This document shows positions 46,270 through 57,960 of a DNA stretch of 64,000 nucleotides, in pieces (positions within the stretch are counted from its first letter, which is position 1; each line of letters starts with the position of its first letter). The position numbers were made by a program, and so were the translations under genes. The DNA lies in NCBI RefSeq assembly GCF_017591425.1, contig NW_024466599.1, positions 69,296,501 to 69,360,500 of the forward strand, in the 5' to 3' direction. This DNA comes from Ochotona curzoniae. Lineage: Eukaryota; Chordata; Mammalia; Lagomorpha; Ochotonidae. A model generated the notes under the pieces. It was not told where the DNA came from, did not search any database, and worked only from the letters and a program-made list of their open reading frames with translations.

Positions 46270-48695
46270 TAATTTTCAATGTTACATATCAAGCATAAAG
46301 TTGCATTTTTCCCCCCTGTAATGTTCTTTATTTCATTTGAAGGAGAAAAATGACATGTTGGAGCATTTGCCATCTGGTAGCCTTGGTTTCTCTGTTCATA
46401 GCACAGTGGGGTGTAGCTGTCCTGCTCCTCTGTCCTCTTCATGGCTCGCCTTTTATAGAAGTGGGGTTTGCTGGCCCCCGTTGTTTTGACCAGAGGGCTG
46501 CTGGGTAGACCCTAAAGGAGCCATTCTGATCATTTCTGGATTTGGGCCAGGTGAAGGTGTTGGTAGAGGATGTGGCAGAAGAAACCTTCTGGAGTCCAGT
46601 TTATGTTCGTGTCATGGTTTCTGTAAAACAGTCCCATCTGTCATATTGAAGTAATGTAAACCTGAGTTCATTTGTGTTAGGGTTTGTTTATAGCTAATTT
46701 ATAGATCTCTTTGAGTTTCATAACAATGTAAGAACTCAAAGTGAAAAGAATTTACATCCAGTTCTTTGTTTATATAATATACTTTAAACAGAATGAAAAC
46801 ATTTCATTAACACCTGGAGTTCTTTGATTGATTGATTTTTGCTAGAGGGAAATCTCCATTTGGCTATTGAAAATTGTAATGAATTTGGGTGATTTTGTGC
46901 TGCCTATTCCTACCTCTTTTTGGAAATGCTCCCCAATCCAACTCATAGGAAATGTGGCAGTCTCTGTATTATACATGATCCCATTCTACCAGCTGGGGGG
47001 CACCAGGCTTAGCATGAGTCCTTGAATTCCCTTCCCTGCAGAGATCTGAGAGAGAGAGAGAGACTGAGACTCCATTCAGTTGGCCTCTCTGGTGGCTGGA
47101 ATGGAGAGCTTAAAGTTGGGGCTGCCTCATGTCCCACCATGTAGGCTAGTTTATCAGCAGAGAGTGGGGAGAATGGCTAATGATGATAAGTGTAGGGGAA
47201 CTGAGAAGGGTCGTCTGTGCTGCTGGCCTTGTAGAATATAGGCTAGGCCAGCTGTGTTCTTGTCTAGGACCTCTATGACACATGTGCCTCTTAAGAAGTT
47301 TTTCTGCCATGCAGCATAATCATTCTGGCTGTTATCTGTGGTGTTTTGGCCCAGATAGCAGCAATACCCAGAACCGGCCCTCTCTGTGACAGCCTTTTGC
47401 TGAACTCCCAAAGAATGGGACATGGGCTGCTGGAATAGCACTGCTAGGGCAAGGTAGAGGTCATTGCTGTGACCAGGAGTTGGGCCACCATCCTACTAGA
47501 TGCCACATTTCCTTTCGTTGCCCTGCGCAGATCCTAAGGAGGCATAAGCAGTCATGGCTGCATACCCCCCAAAAGGGAAGGTGGAGAGAAGCAGAGCTTG
47601 GGGTAGAAGTTGGCTTGTGACTAGATGCCAGGGCCCGGCTTCCCAGTGACTATCTTGGGGACAGGGGCAGTAGAAGGAGATACCAGACCAGACATTCTGG
47701 CCTTGGATTTGGGTGGAAAAAGAAAACAGAAGACAAAGGACTGCCTCAGGTGATGAAAGGGTACACGCCACCTACTGTCTGTGTTCAGAGCTAGAGAAAA
47801 TTCATACTCTACAGTCTTCTGGTTGAGTAAGTGTTTGGTGAGTGTGAGGTGTCTGTGTATGTGATAATACCTCCTTGCTGGGCAGTGGGACTCTCAAGGA
47901 CCCTGTAGTCAGAGAGCTGGCCCATGGGTCACAGGGAAGTCATGTCCTCATCACTGTGGCTCTTGTCTTCTGGAAACTTTATATTCTTTCTGTTAAATCG
48001 TTCAGTCCTTTTCTACTTATGTTTGGAAATTTCCATGATGCTAACAGAAGTGAGCTTTCAGGTAACTTTGTGAGGGCTTCAAGTGGCGAAGCTGACAGTA
48101 GAGCAAGACATGAAGCTTGTGAAAGCCACTGCAGGAGAAAAAAGAATAGCATTGTCACTGGTGGCCATTGTCTCCATTACTAACAGGCAGTGTGTCCATT
48201 ATCTTTGTTTGTGGTATTAGAAAACTTATGTGGTATTCAAATGGCAACTGTGGCTTGGTGTGAGAAAATGAATGGGTAATTATGAGAATACTGGGCTGAT
48301 TCACCCCAAGACAAGGCCTTCAGCATCCCCAGATACAGCACCTAGGGAAGCTCGTCCTGGCAGGAGCTAGCAGCAAGCCAGCCTGCCACACAAGGGAAGG
48401 TTTTAAGAGAGGTCTGGCCACTGCCATTGTGGCTCTGTTGATGTGTTTATGACATGTCTTATGATGCAGCTCCTTATCAGACCTGCAGATTGCCAGTTTC
48501 TGGAGAAACAACAGCACGAGGGGCAAGGAAGTGTAGGTGTTTAAGAAAAGCGGATGAAATGTGAAATGTGGGAGGCCTTGTGATTGCAGAGGTGGTCTGA
48601 GAAACTCCGCCTTCTACACACACATGAACATCCCAGCCTCTCACTGTTCCTGGCACCTCCATAACATTGCATTTGATATTTTTGTTTATTTGTTT
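46270..48695. other. Unassigned sequence
   Basis: No exon recognised. A short purine-rich patch near 47.05 kb may be a remnant of a CSINE, but the rest of the element is absent. Confidence 0.45.
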
Positions 48696-48699
48696 TGAA

Positions 48700-48728
48700 G
48701 AGTTATTGATTTCTATTGGAAAGGCAAG

Positions 48729-48777
<49 letters not shown>

Positions 48778-49053
48778 GAGAGAGAGAGAGGGAAAGAGAG
48801 AGAAATCTTGTGTCTGCCTGTTTGCTCCCCAAGTGGCCACAACAGCTGGAGCTGAGCTGAGCTGCTCTGAAGCCAGGAGTCAGGAGCTTCTACTGGGTCT
48901 CCCATGCCAGTGCATCCTCGAATGTTTTCCCAGGCCACAAACAGGGAACTCTATAGGAAGTGGAGCTGAAGCTGCTGCGATATGAACCAGGGCTCATATG
49001 GTTTCTGGTGCATGCAAAACAAGGATGTAACTGCTAGGCTACTGTGCTGGACT
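48700..49053 (-). mobile_element. CSINE carrying (TG)n and (GA)n microsatellites
   Basis: Antisense: gttattgatttctattggaa, then (TG)22 and a GA tract, then gtttgctccccaagtggcca, gctgagctgagctgctctga and head gctactgtgctgga. Confidence 0.87.
48730..48774 (+). repeat. (TG)n microsatellite
   Basis: About 22 uninterrupted TG units, followed by tatagagagagagagag (to 48812). Confidence 0.97.
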
Positions 49054-49329
49054 GTGCAGTTGATATTCTACATGTATCTCTCTTGTCTCCCAGATTGCCA
49101 GCATGCAGACCTGCAGCTGAGCACCTGTATTGCCCAACAAAAACTTTTTAAAGTAAGTTTTATAGGGCGATATTTTCAAACTACTTCCCTATAGAAAATC
49201 CCCCGAAAGTCTGTGGTTTGCAAGTGAACCACAAGGGACTTAGTGGCAGTTTATTTGATTAATTACTAGAGTGCCCCCATTCGCAGTTAACCCTGAGATG
49301 TTCACATTAGCTCAGGCTGGGCAAGGATC

Positions 49330-49520
49330 CAGGAACACAAGCAGGTCCCCCCATGGATCTTAGGGACTCAGGTGCGGGAACTGTCACCAGTGGCTCCCAG
49401 GCTCCATATTAGGAGGGAAACTGGAGTAAGGAATGGAGCAGGCTGTTGGACCCAGACACTCAGGTGTGGAATGCTCATGTCTTAACTGGAGTTTTAGACC
49501 CTAAGCCAGACACCCACCCC
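49330..49520 (-). mobile_element. CSINE partial copy (5' half)
   Basis: Antisense: cttagggactcaggtgcggg, gaaactggagtaaggaatgg, acccagacactcaggtgtgg and head aagccagacacccacccc. Confidence 0.6.
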
Positions 49521-49737
49521 TGAATAGCACCTCTAAACTGGCTGCTGGGGAGCTGAGTGGGTTGGAGTCTGTGTCTGGAGTTACACAGAACTGACTAAAT
49601 CATTGAAGTATTAGGTTTGGAATTTGAGGAGAGGGAGGCCTACCGTAATTTTATTTTGTGCCTGAAGCAGGTGGAATGATAGGGCTCCCATCCCTTGAGA
49701 TGGGAAAACTTGAAGGGTTGAAAAGGAAGAAAGGGAA

Positions 49738-50013
49738 GCTGGCATTGTGTCACAGTTGGTCAAGCCACCACTTCAACAAGGCATTCCATATGAGCACCAT
49801 TTCTCATCCATCTTCTTGCTAATGTGTATGGGAAAAGCAGTGGAGGATGGCCCAAGTGCTTGGGCTCCTGGATCCATGAGAGAAACCTGGTTGTAGTTTC
49901 ATGTTTCTGACTTCAGCGTAGTCCAGCTCTGGCTGTGGCCAGATGGAAGATGTTGCTTGTTCTTGCTCTTTCACTCTGAAACTCTTCCTTTTAAACAAAT
50001 AAAATCTTAAAAA
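49738..50013 (+). mobile_element. CSINE
   Basis: Sense: agctggcattgtgtcacagt, atggcccaagtgcttgggct, tail aacaaataaaatcttaaaa. Confidence 0.85.
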
Positions 50014-50129
50014 ATAAAAAATAGTATTTAAAAAATGGAGGAGAGAAAGCTGAAATAATCTGAACTTGTCTTGTTCTGGCAGAATCTCCTTTGCCTTCTT
50101 GTTTAAAAGGACATGGAGGGCCTAGCCAA

Positions 50130-50770
50130 GGTTTCTTAGTTTTGCCTGCTGTAGTGAAGTACACATAACTGGGTAATTTATAAAGAACAGAGATTTAGGG
50201 CCCGGCATGGTAGCCTAGTGGTTAAAGTCCTTGCCTTGAATGTGACAGGATCCCATATTGGCATCGGTTCTAATTTCTGTGGCCCTGCTACCCATCCAGC
50301 TCCCTGCTTGTGGCCTGGAAAAGCAGTAGAGGACTGCCAAACACCTTGGGAACCTGCACCTGTGTGGGAGACCCGGAGGAGGCTTTGGGCTCCTGACTTC
50401 GGATTGGCGCAGCTCCAGCTGTTGCAACCAATTGGGGAATGAATGAATGGACAGAAGATCTTCCTTTCTGTATATCTGACTTTCCAATAAGAATAAATAA
50501 ATGTTAAAAAAAGAACAGAGATTTATTCCTTACAGGCTTGGAGGCTGGGAAGTCCAAGATGAAGGCATTTGGTCTCTGGTTCTTATTGTGTCTTCATGTG
50601 GCAGGAAGCAGAGGGGCCAGGGGACCTAGCTGATCCCCCTAATCCTTCATGGCCCACTCACGTTCTCTAGACCCTACATCTTTTCTGTAACAGTAATGAT
50701 TTAACGAAGGAGCTCGGGAGACACAATCAGATCGTAGCGCAATGTGATGCACTCCCCTTCCTTTGGTGTC
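50130..50770 (-). mobile_element. MLT1-type MaLR LTR, split by a CSINE
   Basis: On the minus strand: left of the CSINE gtacacataactgggtaatttataaagaacagagattta, right of it ttccttacaggcttggaggc, tgggaagtccaagatgaagg, tcatgtggcaggaagcagag, cacaatcagatcgtagc. This is MLT1/MST LTR sequence in reverse. Confidence 0.75.
50198..50509 (+). mobile_element. CSINE inserted in MLT1 with 16-bp TSD
   Basis: Sense copy flanked by perfect aaagaacagagattta repeats (50182-50197 and 50510-50525). Begins gggcccggcatggtagccta; tail aataaataaatgttaaaa. The empty site is the A-rich end region of the MaLR LTR. Confidence 0.95.
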
Positions 50771-50779
50771 TGACATTTG

Positions 50780-51340
50780 AATTTATATCTGGTTTAGGCC
50801 TTACAGTGTGTTGGTTGCCTCATTCCTTAGACTAATGAGGCATGTTGTTAATTAAATGGGACTGACTCAATGGGGTTGCCACCTGCTTGTCAGCGGTAGA
50901 GTACAGAGCACAGGGAAATGGAAGCAGGTGCGAAACACTTGTCTCCTGGTGAGTGCAGGCCTGGGGGAGCCTGGTCGGGTTGTTTGTGTCTGCAGATGGG
51001 AAGGCATAGGAATTGCTAGCACTTCCTTGGCTTTCTGTGTTTGATTTTCTAGAGCGTGTCACTGCCCCACATTTAAACAGCAGCAGCACTGGACTGATGT
51101 TCTTTGAGTTAGAATTTTACTCCTGATGCCTGTCTCCTTGGCCACGGTCCAGTACGGGGACAGGGAAAGGGATGTGGGAGGAGCTGGGCCTTTGTCTGAG
51201 GGGAACGAGGGAATAGGACTCTGACACAGAAGCACCATGCACAGTCCTCTCAGAACATGATCCTAAGAGATACGTAGCCTGCAGGAACACAGCACCCACC
51301 CCACTTCTCTGAGGGGGCTGTGTCCCCACGTATGTCTCTG
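50780..51340. other. Unassigned sequence
   Basis: No exon or repeat that I can name. Confidence 0.45.
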
Positions 51341-51358
51341 GTTGGGATACTGTGAATT

Positions 51359-51686
51359 TTTTTTTATGTCTTTTAAGGATTTATTTTATTTTTTATTGAA
51401 AAGTTGGTTATACAGAGGAGGAGAAACAGATGAAGATCTTCCATCCGTTGATTCAATCCCCAGGCACTGCAACGGCTAGAGCTGCACCGATCTGAAGCCA
51501 GAAGCTTCATCTAGGTCTCCCACATGGGTCCCAAGGCTTTGGGCTGTCCGACTCCACTGCTTTCCCAGGCCACAAGCAGGGAGCTGTATGGGAAGTAGGG
51601 CTTCCGGGATTAGAACTGGCGCCCATATGGGATCCTGGCTCATGCAAGGCGAGGACTTTAACCACTAGGCTACCATGCCAGACCCA
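51359..51686 (-). mobile_element. CSINE with 14-bp TSD
   Basis: Antisense young-type copy flanked by ggatactgtgaatt (51345-51358) and ggatactgtaaatt (51687-51700), one mismatch. Contains gattcaatccccaggcactg and the head ctaccatgccagacc. Confidence 0.92.
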
Positions 51687-52047
51687 GGATACTGTAAATT
51701 CTTGCCAGCAGTTTTTAGGTGAGGAAACTTGAAGCAGAGTCTGTACCTTGGGGAAGATTGCACACTTCACAATGGTCCACCGAGTCTGTTGTCAGTGCCC
51801 AGGTTCGCCACAACAAGCTATATTGCATCCAGGAACTGTCCTTCAGACCAACATTCCTTCCCATCAGTTCTCTTGACGCCTAATTTAAGGCTTAGAAAGC
51901 ACGGCCATTGTGAACTGCAGTGCAGCCAAAGTGCCATGGACCTTGTTGAAAGAGTAGCAAGTCGGGTAAAATTCAAGTAGATTTAGCTGTGGGGAAAGGG
52001 CTTCCAGACTCACCCATGGCACAGGGAGGTTAGGAAAGGCAGAGGTG

Positions 52048-52358
52048 GAACTGGCACAATGGTATAGCAGACTAATCCTTAGCCTGTGGCACTGGCATCC
52101 ATAAGGGCACCAGTTTGAGTCCTGGCTACTCCACTTCCAGTCTAGCTTCCTGCTTATGGCCTGGGAAAGCAGCAGAGGGGCCTTGGCCCCCCGCACTCGC
52201 ATGCAACTTCAGCCCTGCTGCCAGCTGCAGCCCAGCCCAGCTCAGCCCAGCCCTGGCCGTTGCTCCATTTGGGGAGTGAATCAGCAGATAGAAAATCTCT
52301 GTCTAGGTGTCTCTCTGGACCCTGATTTTCATGCAAAAATTAATACTTTTTTGAAAAG
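52048..52358 (+). mobile_element. CSINE with (cagcc)n expansion
   Basis: Sense: ggcacaatggtatagcagac, gcctgggaaagcagcagagg. The central gcagctccggcc is expanded to cagcccagcccagctcagcc near 52228-52248; then tttggggagtgaatcagcag. Confidence 0.85.
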
Positions 52359-52439
52359 AGAGGCGGAATAGAGCATTTGGTACAGCTGACAGGCTACGCA
52401 GTGACTGTACCGCTAGTTTAGGTGTTTCATTACACGCCT

Positions 52440-52570
52440 GTTTGTCCCCAGTGAGCGCTGCTCAGGCAGGCACTGTTCATTTGACACAGATCGTGACAAT
52501 GAGGCTGAGAGAGCTCGTGGGCCATTTCTACTAAGAGAAGCAGGGATCTGCTGTGGGGTTTACCGAGCAA
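52440..52570 (+). mobile_element. Possible MIR fragment
   Basis: gtgacaatgaggctgagagagctcg, then ctaagagaagcagggatctg, loosely follow the MIR core. Weak. Confidence 0.3.
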
Positions 52571-52794
52571 TGTTTGGTCTCAGGAGCACCCCCATTCCCC
52601 AGGTTTGCCAGTCTATTCAAGGGCCCAGGTTGTGGAAGAGCAATTGAGAGTGTTCTATGGATCTGAGTGTCCAGAGGCTGGCAAGGGTGTGGCCTCAGCA
52701 CAGGAATGGTGTGAGGAAGGCTTTCCCGGGTCCTTCCACTCTTTCTTGCTTCCAAAATATCTGGCCTTTGCTGCTGAATCTCCCCCCCCCCCCA

Positions 52795-53072
52795 TTGTAT
52801 TTAAAATACAGAGAAAAGAGAACCAGATGAAGAAAAATCTTAATTCTGCTGATTTACTTCTCCAATGCCCACAGAAGCCAGGGCTGGAACAGGATAAAGC
52901 CAGGAGGTTGAACTCAGTCCATGCAGGTGGCAGGGGCCCGAGTACTTGAGTCATTGTTTGCTACCTCCCAGGATGTGCCTTAGCCAGAAGCTGCATTGGG
53001 AGTGATGCAGTCAGGCATTTTGATATGGGATGAGGCATCTCAAGTAGCAACCACTACAACAAACACCCCTAC
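52795..53072 (-). mobile_element. CSINE (old)
   Basis: Antisense: ctgctgatttacttctccaa, caggtggcaggggcccgagt and head caacaaacacccc. Follows a C10 run. Confidence 0.75.
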
Positions 53073-53207
53073 CCAAGTACCTGAGTTTTGGAGGCAAACA
53101 GCATTCCTTGCTTTTTGTGGTAAGGAGGCATATGTGATTTTCTTTAAATGATTAAGATCCTTCCTAGGTAGGTAGTTTGCCTTATTTTTTTAAGATTTGT
53201 TGGGGCT

Positions 53208-53538
53208 GGGCCCGGCGCAGTGGCTTAGCGGCTTAAGTCCTCACCTTGAACATGCCGGGATCCCATATGGGCACCGGTTCTAATCTCGGCAGCTCCACTT
53301 CCCATCCAGCTCTCTGCTTATGGCCTGGGAAAGCAGTCGAGGACAGCCCAAAGCTTTGGGACCCATGTGGGCACCCGTGTGGGAGACCTGGAAAAGGTTC
53401 CTGGCTCCTGGCTTCAGCTAGGCGCAGCACCGACTGTTGTGGTCACTTGGGGAATGAATCATCAGATGGAAGATCTCTCTCTGTCTCTCCTCCTCTCTGT
53501 ACGTCTGCCTTTCCAATAAAAAGAAATCTTTTTTAAAA
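53208..53538 (+). mobile_element. CSINE (young) with 13-bp TSD, inserted at the head of another CSINE
   Basis: Sense: gggcccggcgcagtggctta, caccggttctaatctcggca, tail aataaaaagaaatctttttt. Perfect atttgttggggct repeats flank it (53195-53207 and 53539-53551); the last bases of the TSD are the start of the downstream CSINE. Confidence 0.94.
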
Positions 53539-53545
53539 ATTTGTT

Positions 53546-53832
53546 GGGGCTAACCCCATGGCATAGCTGGCTAAGCCTCTGCCTACGGTGCCAGCATCCC
53601 AAAAGGGAACCGTTTTGAGTCTCAGAGGGTCCACTTCTGAGGCAGTGGGGAGGACACAAATCCTTAGGCCTGTGCACCCACATGGAAGACTCAGAGGAAG
53701 CTCCTGGTTCCTGGCTTTGGATTAGCCCCACCCCAGCCATTGTAGTTCCTTGGGGAGTGAACCAGTGGATGGAAGATCTCTTTTTGTCATTCCTTCTCTG
53801 TAATGCTGCCTTTCAAAGAAAAACATTTTCTT
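53546..53832 (+). mobile_element. CSINE (older)
   Basis: Sense: ggggctaaccccatggcata, tgccagcatcccaaaaggga, cattgtagttccttggggag, tail caaagaaaaacatttt. Confidence 0.85.
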
Positions 53833-54202
53833 TTCTTATTTAAAGGTAGAATGATGGGGTTAGGGGAAGAGAAAGAGAAGACAAAGGATGGGGAGAGTGA
53901 GGAGGAGCAGGGAGGAGAGAAGGAGAGAGTAATGGAGAGAAGACAGAAATGGAGCGACTAATTGGTTTTCCATCCGTTGGTTCATTCCTCAAATGGCCAG
54001 GCCAGGCTGAAGCCAGAAGCCCAGAGCTGCTTCTGGGTCTCCCACGAGGGAACAGGAATCCAAGCACTTGTACTATGTTCAGCCTCTTTCTTCGATGCGT
54101 TAGTAGGGAACTAGATCAGAAATGGGGAAGCCATGTCTCCAGCTAGGACTCATTTAGAATGTTGCAGGCAGAGGCTTAATCTGATAGGCCTCAGCACCAG
54201 TT
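53828..54202 (-). mobile_element. CSINE (old) with purine-rich expansion
   Basis: Antisense: ttcttttcttatttaaaggt, a 90-bp GGAGA-rich patch, tggttcattcctcaaatggc, head taggcctcagcacc. Immediately abuts the sense CSINE to its left, tail to tail. Confidence 0.75.
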
Positions 54203-54489
54203 CTCATAGTCTCTTTAAAAAAAAAATAAAAACAAAACAGAGTTAGGCAGGACTTGTAGGGATAGAGATAGAGCAACCTGTGAGGGAGAAGTCTCCAGTG
54301 CAGGCAGATTAAAATGAAGGAGCCTTTACTGGCACATTGCAGCTACAGCCAGTCCTCCTACTTCTGCTCTCAGAACCCATTCCTTCGCTCTTAATAACTC
54401 CTGCCTACCACCAAGTCTGTCCGATCGCTACCAGAAAGCGCATTCATTGTTTCACTTTCTCTTTGTTTTTGTGGGTGGCCTCACCAGGT

Positions 54490-55129
54490 TGGCCTTGTCT
54501 TTTTTTTTTTTTAATTATTAATTACTTTTGTTTTTGATGGTTTTTACATAGTTGATTAGATTGATTAGGGTCAAGGGCTACAGGAAGGTGGGTGAAGCCT
54601 TTTTCACATTCTCTTTTCACCGTTTTCACATTCTCTTTTTTTCTTTCCTGTATCTGGGGGAAAGGGGAAGACAAGGAGAGAAACCACACCTAGCCTCCCA
54701 AAAGCCTCTGCACCATGGGATGGAGGACAGCCACCTGACCACTCCAGGGTCCCTGATGTGGGGCATACTTTGAGAGTTCTGCTCGTGAGGTTTCGATAGT
54801 TCAACATTTCTGAATTACTGCCACTCCAAGCATGGTGAAATTTCTCCAGAATCCACTGGTTGACATAGTCCACCTTAGAGTCTCCATTTGCCTAGTTATT
54901 CACTGCCAGCACTTGGTTGGGGTAGTTGATCGATTTGTTCTGTCCTCCGTCCTCTGCTGTGGTACCAGGTGTCCTTTGCAGACTGCAGTGTACTGCTGTA
55001 CGCTGTGCACCTGGATATGCTGTCTGCTGCTCTGTCGAAGCCACTGAGGAGTCCCAGCTCTGACACATGCACTCCATGGTCAGACCATGGAACCTACAAT
55101 TCTCTCCATGGTTGGGGTTCTGAGTCAAG
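54490..55129. other. Unassigned sequence left of the 59-bp array
   Basis: AT-rich start, then ordinary sequence. It contains a short repeat of ttttcacattctctttt (near 54601 and 54623). It may belong to the same parental element as the array. Confidence 0.35.
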
Positions 55130-56345
55130 CAATTCAGTTGGGGGGAACCCCATGGAAACTTCACCTGAGGAAATCCCAGACCTGATTCTTGTGTATGCTT
55201 GCCAATACAGGGTCGGGCACAGTCTGTCGCCCAAATCAGCTTATACATATGCTGCTGGTTGCAATTGCTGGGTCAGTTCTGTATCCTGCCCTGTCTTTTA
55301 CACAAACCAGTGGATGTTGCAGTCCAGCCCAATCCTGCCAACCGCGCACTCAGCTTTCACATTTACTAGTGGGAGCTGCGGCTTAGTTGGACCAACCCAC
55401 AATAACCCGCCCCCTACCCTGCTTCCTGTGCTTGCCAGTATATACAGCAGACTGGTTCTGTCTATCCTACATCCCATTCAGCTCTCCTATATGTCAATGG
55501 GCATTGAAGCCTAATTCAACCCTCCATCCCCACTCTCCAGCCTACACATGTGATGGTGGGTGCCACTCTCTGTCTAACCATGCCTGACCCAGTCCTGGTT
55601 CTCATGCTCACCAGTTGGAGTGGCAACCTAAGAGGGAGGTACCCACTGTTTTCCTACTGGGCCCACTGCCACTCCCAGGTCTTGCACTCTCCAGGTGGTT
55701 CTGTAGTTTAACTTGACAGAATTTGCCTCCTGTGCCAGCATCTGCCAACTGATGCTGCAGCAAAGCCCAACCAACCTGCACTCACTCTAGCTTATACACG
55801 CACCAGTAGGAACAGTCAGTCCAGCCTACATGCGGCCAAGAGGTGGTGTCTGGCCTGGTCTGCCCCATCCCAACTCATATTCTCTAGAGGGAGTGATGGT
55901 CCAGCAGGGGAGCCCTCCAGTCCCCTTACTGGCTCCACCCCTTACCCCGAGTCTCACATGTGCTGGTTGGGTGCTGCGGCCTAGTTTGGCATAGTCCGAC
56001 TCACCTCGACATTTTCCAGTGGATGCTGTAGCCTGGCCTGGCCCGACCTGGCCCACCCCCAATTCCAACTCACACTGGTGGGGGCTACAGCCTAGTCCAG
56101 CCCTGTCAGCCCTCAGTCCTGGCCCTCACTTGAACTGGCTTGTGTTGCAGCTAAACCTGTCCAGATCACACTCTGTTCTGGTGTTCGGATTTGCCAGTGG
56201 GTGATATGAACTGGCTTGGCCTTGTTTACCCCTGACCTGTGCCAAATGTATGCTGGTGGGTATCGTTCCCTGGCCTGGTCTGGGCTGCTCTCTGTCGTGG
56301 TTCTTATGTTCGCCTGCAGGGACTGTGTTCCAACAGAGGAGTTGC
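55130..56345. repeat. Degenerate tandem array, period about 59 bp, about 20 units
   Basis: A recurring core like c(c/a)agtgggtgctgcagcctag followed by a C-rich stretch appears at 55250, 55309, 55364, 55492, 55550, 55609, 55748, 55801, 55961, 56009, 56072, 56131, 56193 and 56251; most intervals are 53-64 bp. Units are strongly diverged (for example tactagtgggagctgcggct, ttccagtggatgctgtagcc, cactggtgggggctacagcc). The whole array is C-rich on the + strand. The 181-codon ORF at 54969-55514 is a by-product. It might be a minisatellite or a monomer-built LINE/LTR 5' region. Confidence 0.75.
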
Positions 56346-56473
56346 CCAAGCTCCTCCATCAGACAGGTTGGTCTTTTCTAAAGAGTGAGTTGTAGGGTGT
56401 TCTCACCCTGGTTGCACACTTCTAATTTGCCATTTTCTTTGGATCAGAGTTATTCATGACACTTAAATTTGTT

Positions 56474-56788
56474 TAAGATTTATCTATTTATTTTAAAGAC
56501 AGAATGACAGAATGAGAACAAAGAGCTTTTGTACTCCAGTTTAACCCCCCAGATGCCCACCCACAACACCTGGAGCTGGGTCAGGCCAAAGGCAGGAGCT
56601 ACGAGCTCCATCTAGGTCTCTTGTTTAGGTGGCAGGGACTCAAATACTAATGCATAATTGCGGCTCTGAGGGCCACTAACAGGAGGTTGGGTTAGAAGGC
56701 AGTAGCCAGGACTTAAACCAGGGATATAATATGGGATGCTGGTATCCCAAGCAGTGGTTTAACCAATGAGTTATAAGGCCCACCCCGT
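56474..56788 (-). mobile_element. CSINE (old)
   Basis: Antisense: taagatttatctatttattt, ccagatgcccacccacaaca, gagttataaggcccacccc at the head. Confidence 0.8.
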
Positions 56789-56858
56789 CATATAAATCTC
56801 TGAGTTACCCTGTGGAGACATTCATTCATTTATTGATTCATTTCAAATATAAGAGCAG

Positions 56859-56889
<31 letters not shown>

Positions 56890-57029
56890 GCTGCCATTGG
56901 CTATTGCTCTTGGAATAATCAGAAGTCAGGCTCTTGCCACGTGCTGCTTGTCTCTTATTGGTGACTGACTTGAGGACACATAGGAACAGAGTATGAATTA
57001 TTAGCCAGTGCTGACATTTCCCTGATGTG

Positions 57030-57091
57030 GAGCCTCCAAGGCTGGTCACCCTTGTCCTTGGAGCCTCCAAGGCTGGTCACCCTTGTCCTTG
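57030..57091 (+). repeat. Perfect tandem duplication, 31 bp x 2
   Basis: The unit starts gagcctccaaggctggtc and ends cttgtccttg; 57030-57060 and 57061-57091 are identical. Confidence 0.97.
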
Positions 57092-57589
57092 TCTTTTCTG
57101 GAGCATTGCTCCTATTTCTCTGTGTTGGCTTGCCTGCATTGTCCCTGTTGTGCATGCCTGTCACAACAGCCCTTCTGACTCTGGCATATTCCATTGGTGT
57201 GATTAGTAGCTTCACCCTCTCCCCCTGTGTCCATCTCCAGGTTTGGTCCCATGACATGGTGTTTGCACTATGCTACTATTACTTGTTTACTTGCTCAGTG
57301 GTGGTATTGAAGCCACCAAGAACTCTAAGACCCTTGCTGGGTAGGGCCCTGGATATTCTCAATTTCCAGCTAGCTTGAGGGGCCCATGAAAACAGAGTGA
57401 TGCCAGACATCCTACCGTAGCTGTTAGGTCACGCATTCTCTCCAGGTTGAATTAGCACCCTAACCGCTTCGGTACATCTGCCTTCTTGGTGTTCAGACCA
57501 TCTCACATCATGAAGTATCAATTGGTGAGGTTACAGGCATATGCATCTCAATTTTCTTTCACAAATTCCTGCCCCCACAGAGATAAGAA

Positions 57590-57960
57590 TTCAAAACAGA
57601 GGTGTAAATATGCTGCATAAGTGAGAGTAGGATTTATTTAAGAGTGAGAGAGTGAGCAACCCCTTATGGGCAAATACTCACCATGAGTGGGCCAGAGAGT
57701 TGCCAGGGAGGAGACAGTGTGGGAAGAGGCCAGAGAAGGAGGACCCATGAGCAAGATCTGGAAAGCCAAAAAGCAAACAGGGGCTCCCCCTTTTATGAAG
57801 GAAGGGACGGGACCCTAACTGAATATCTAAGCAGGGTAGAGTCTGGGCAGGGTTTGGTGGGAGTTTCATGGCACCTCCATGTGAGTGCAACTTCCACAGA
57901 GCCATATGACATATTTCCTTTCCTGGTCCTAATGAGACAGGTATATTAGGGGAAAATAGA
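57590..57960 (-). mobile_element. ERV LTR (minus strand)
   Basis: On the minus strand: a U3-like body, TTCATAAAAGGGGGAGCCCC near 57795 as TATA region, CT-rich R region (CTCACTCTCTCACTC) and AAATAAATCC near 57630 as polyadenylation signal. No internal retroviral sequence adjoins it. Confidence 0.58.

Noticed and set aside
48477..48938. 153-codon minus ORF with a (His-Thr)n stretch
   Set aside because: It is a translation of the (TG)n microsatellite and a CSINE.
54969..55514. 181-codon plus-strand ORF rich in Ser, Cys and His
   Set aside because: It runs into the C-rich 59-bp tandem array; composition explains the lack of stops and no domain is visible.
57025..57378. 117-codon hydrophobic ORF that looks like a small membrane protein
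   Set aside because: It starts in an exact 31-bp duplication and has no splice or family support; hydrophobicity comes from T-rich codons.
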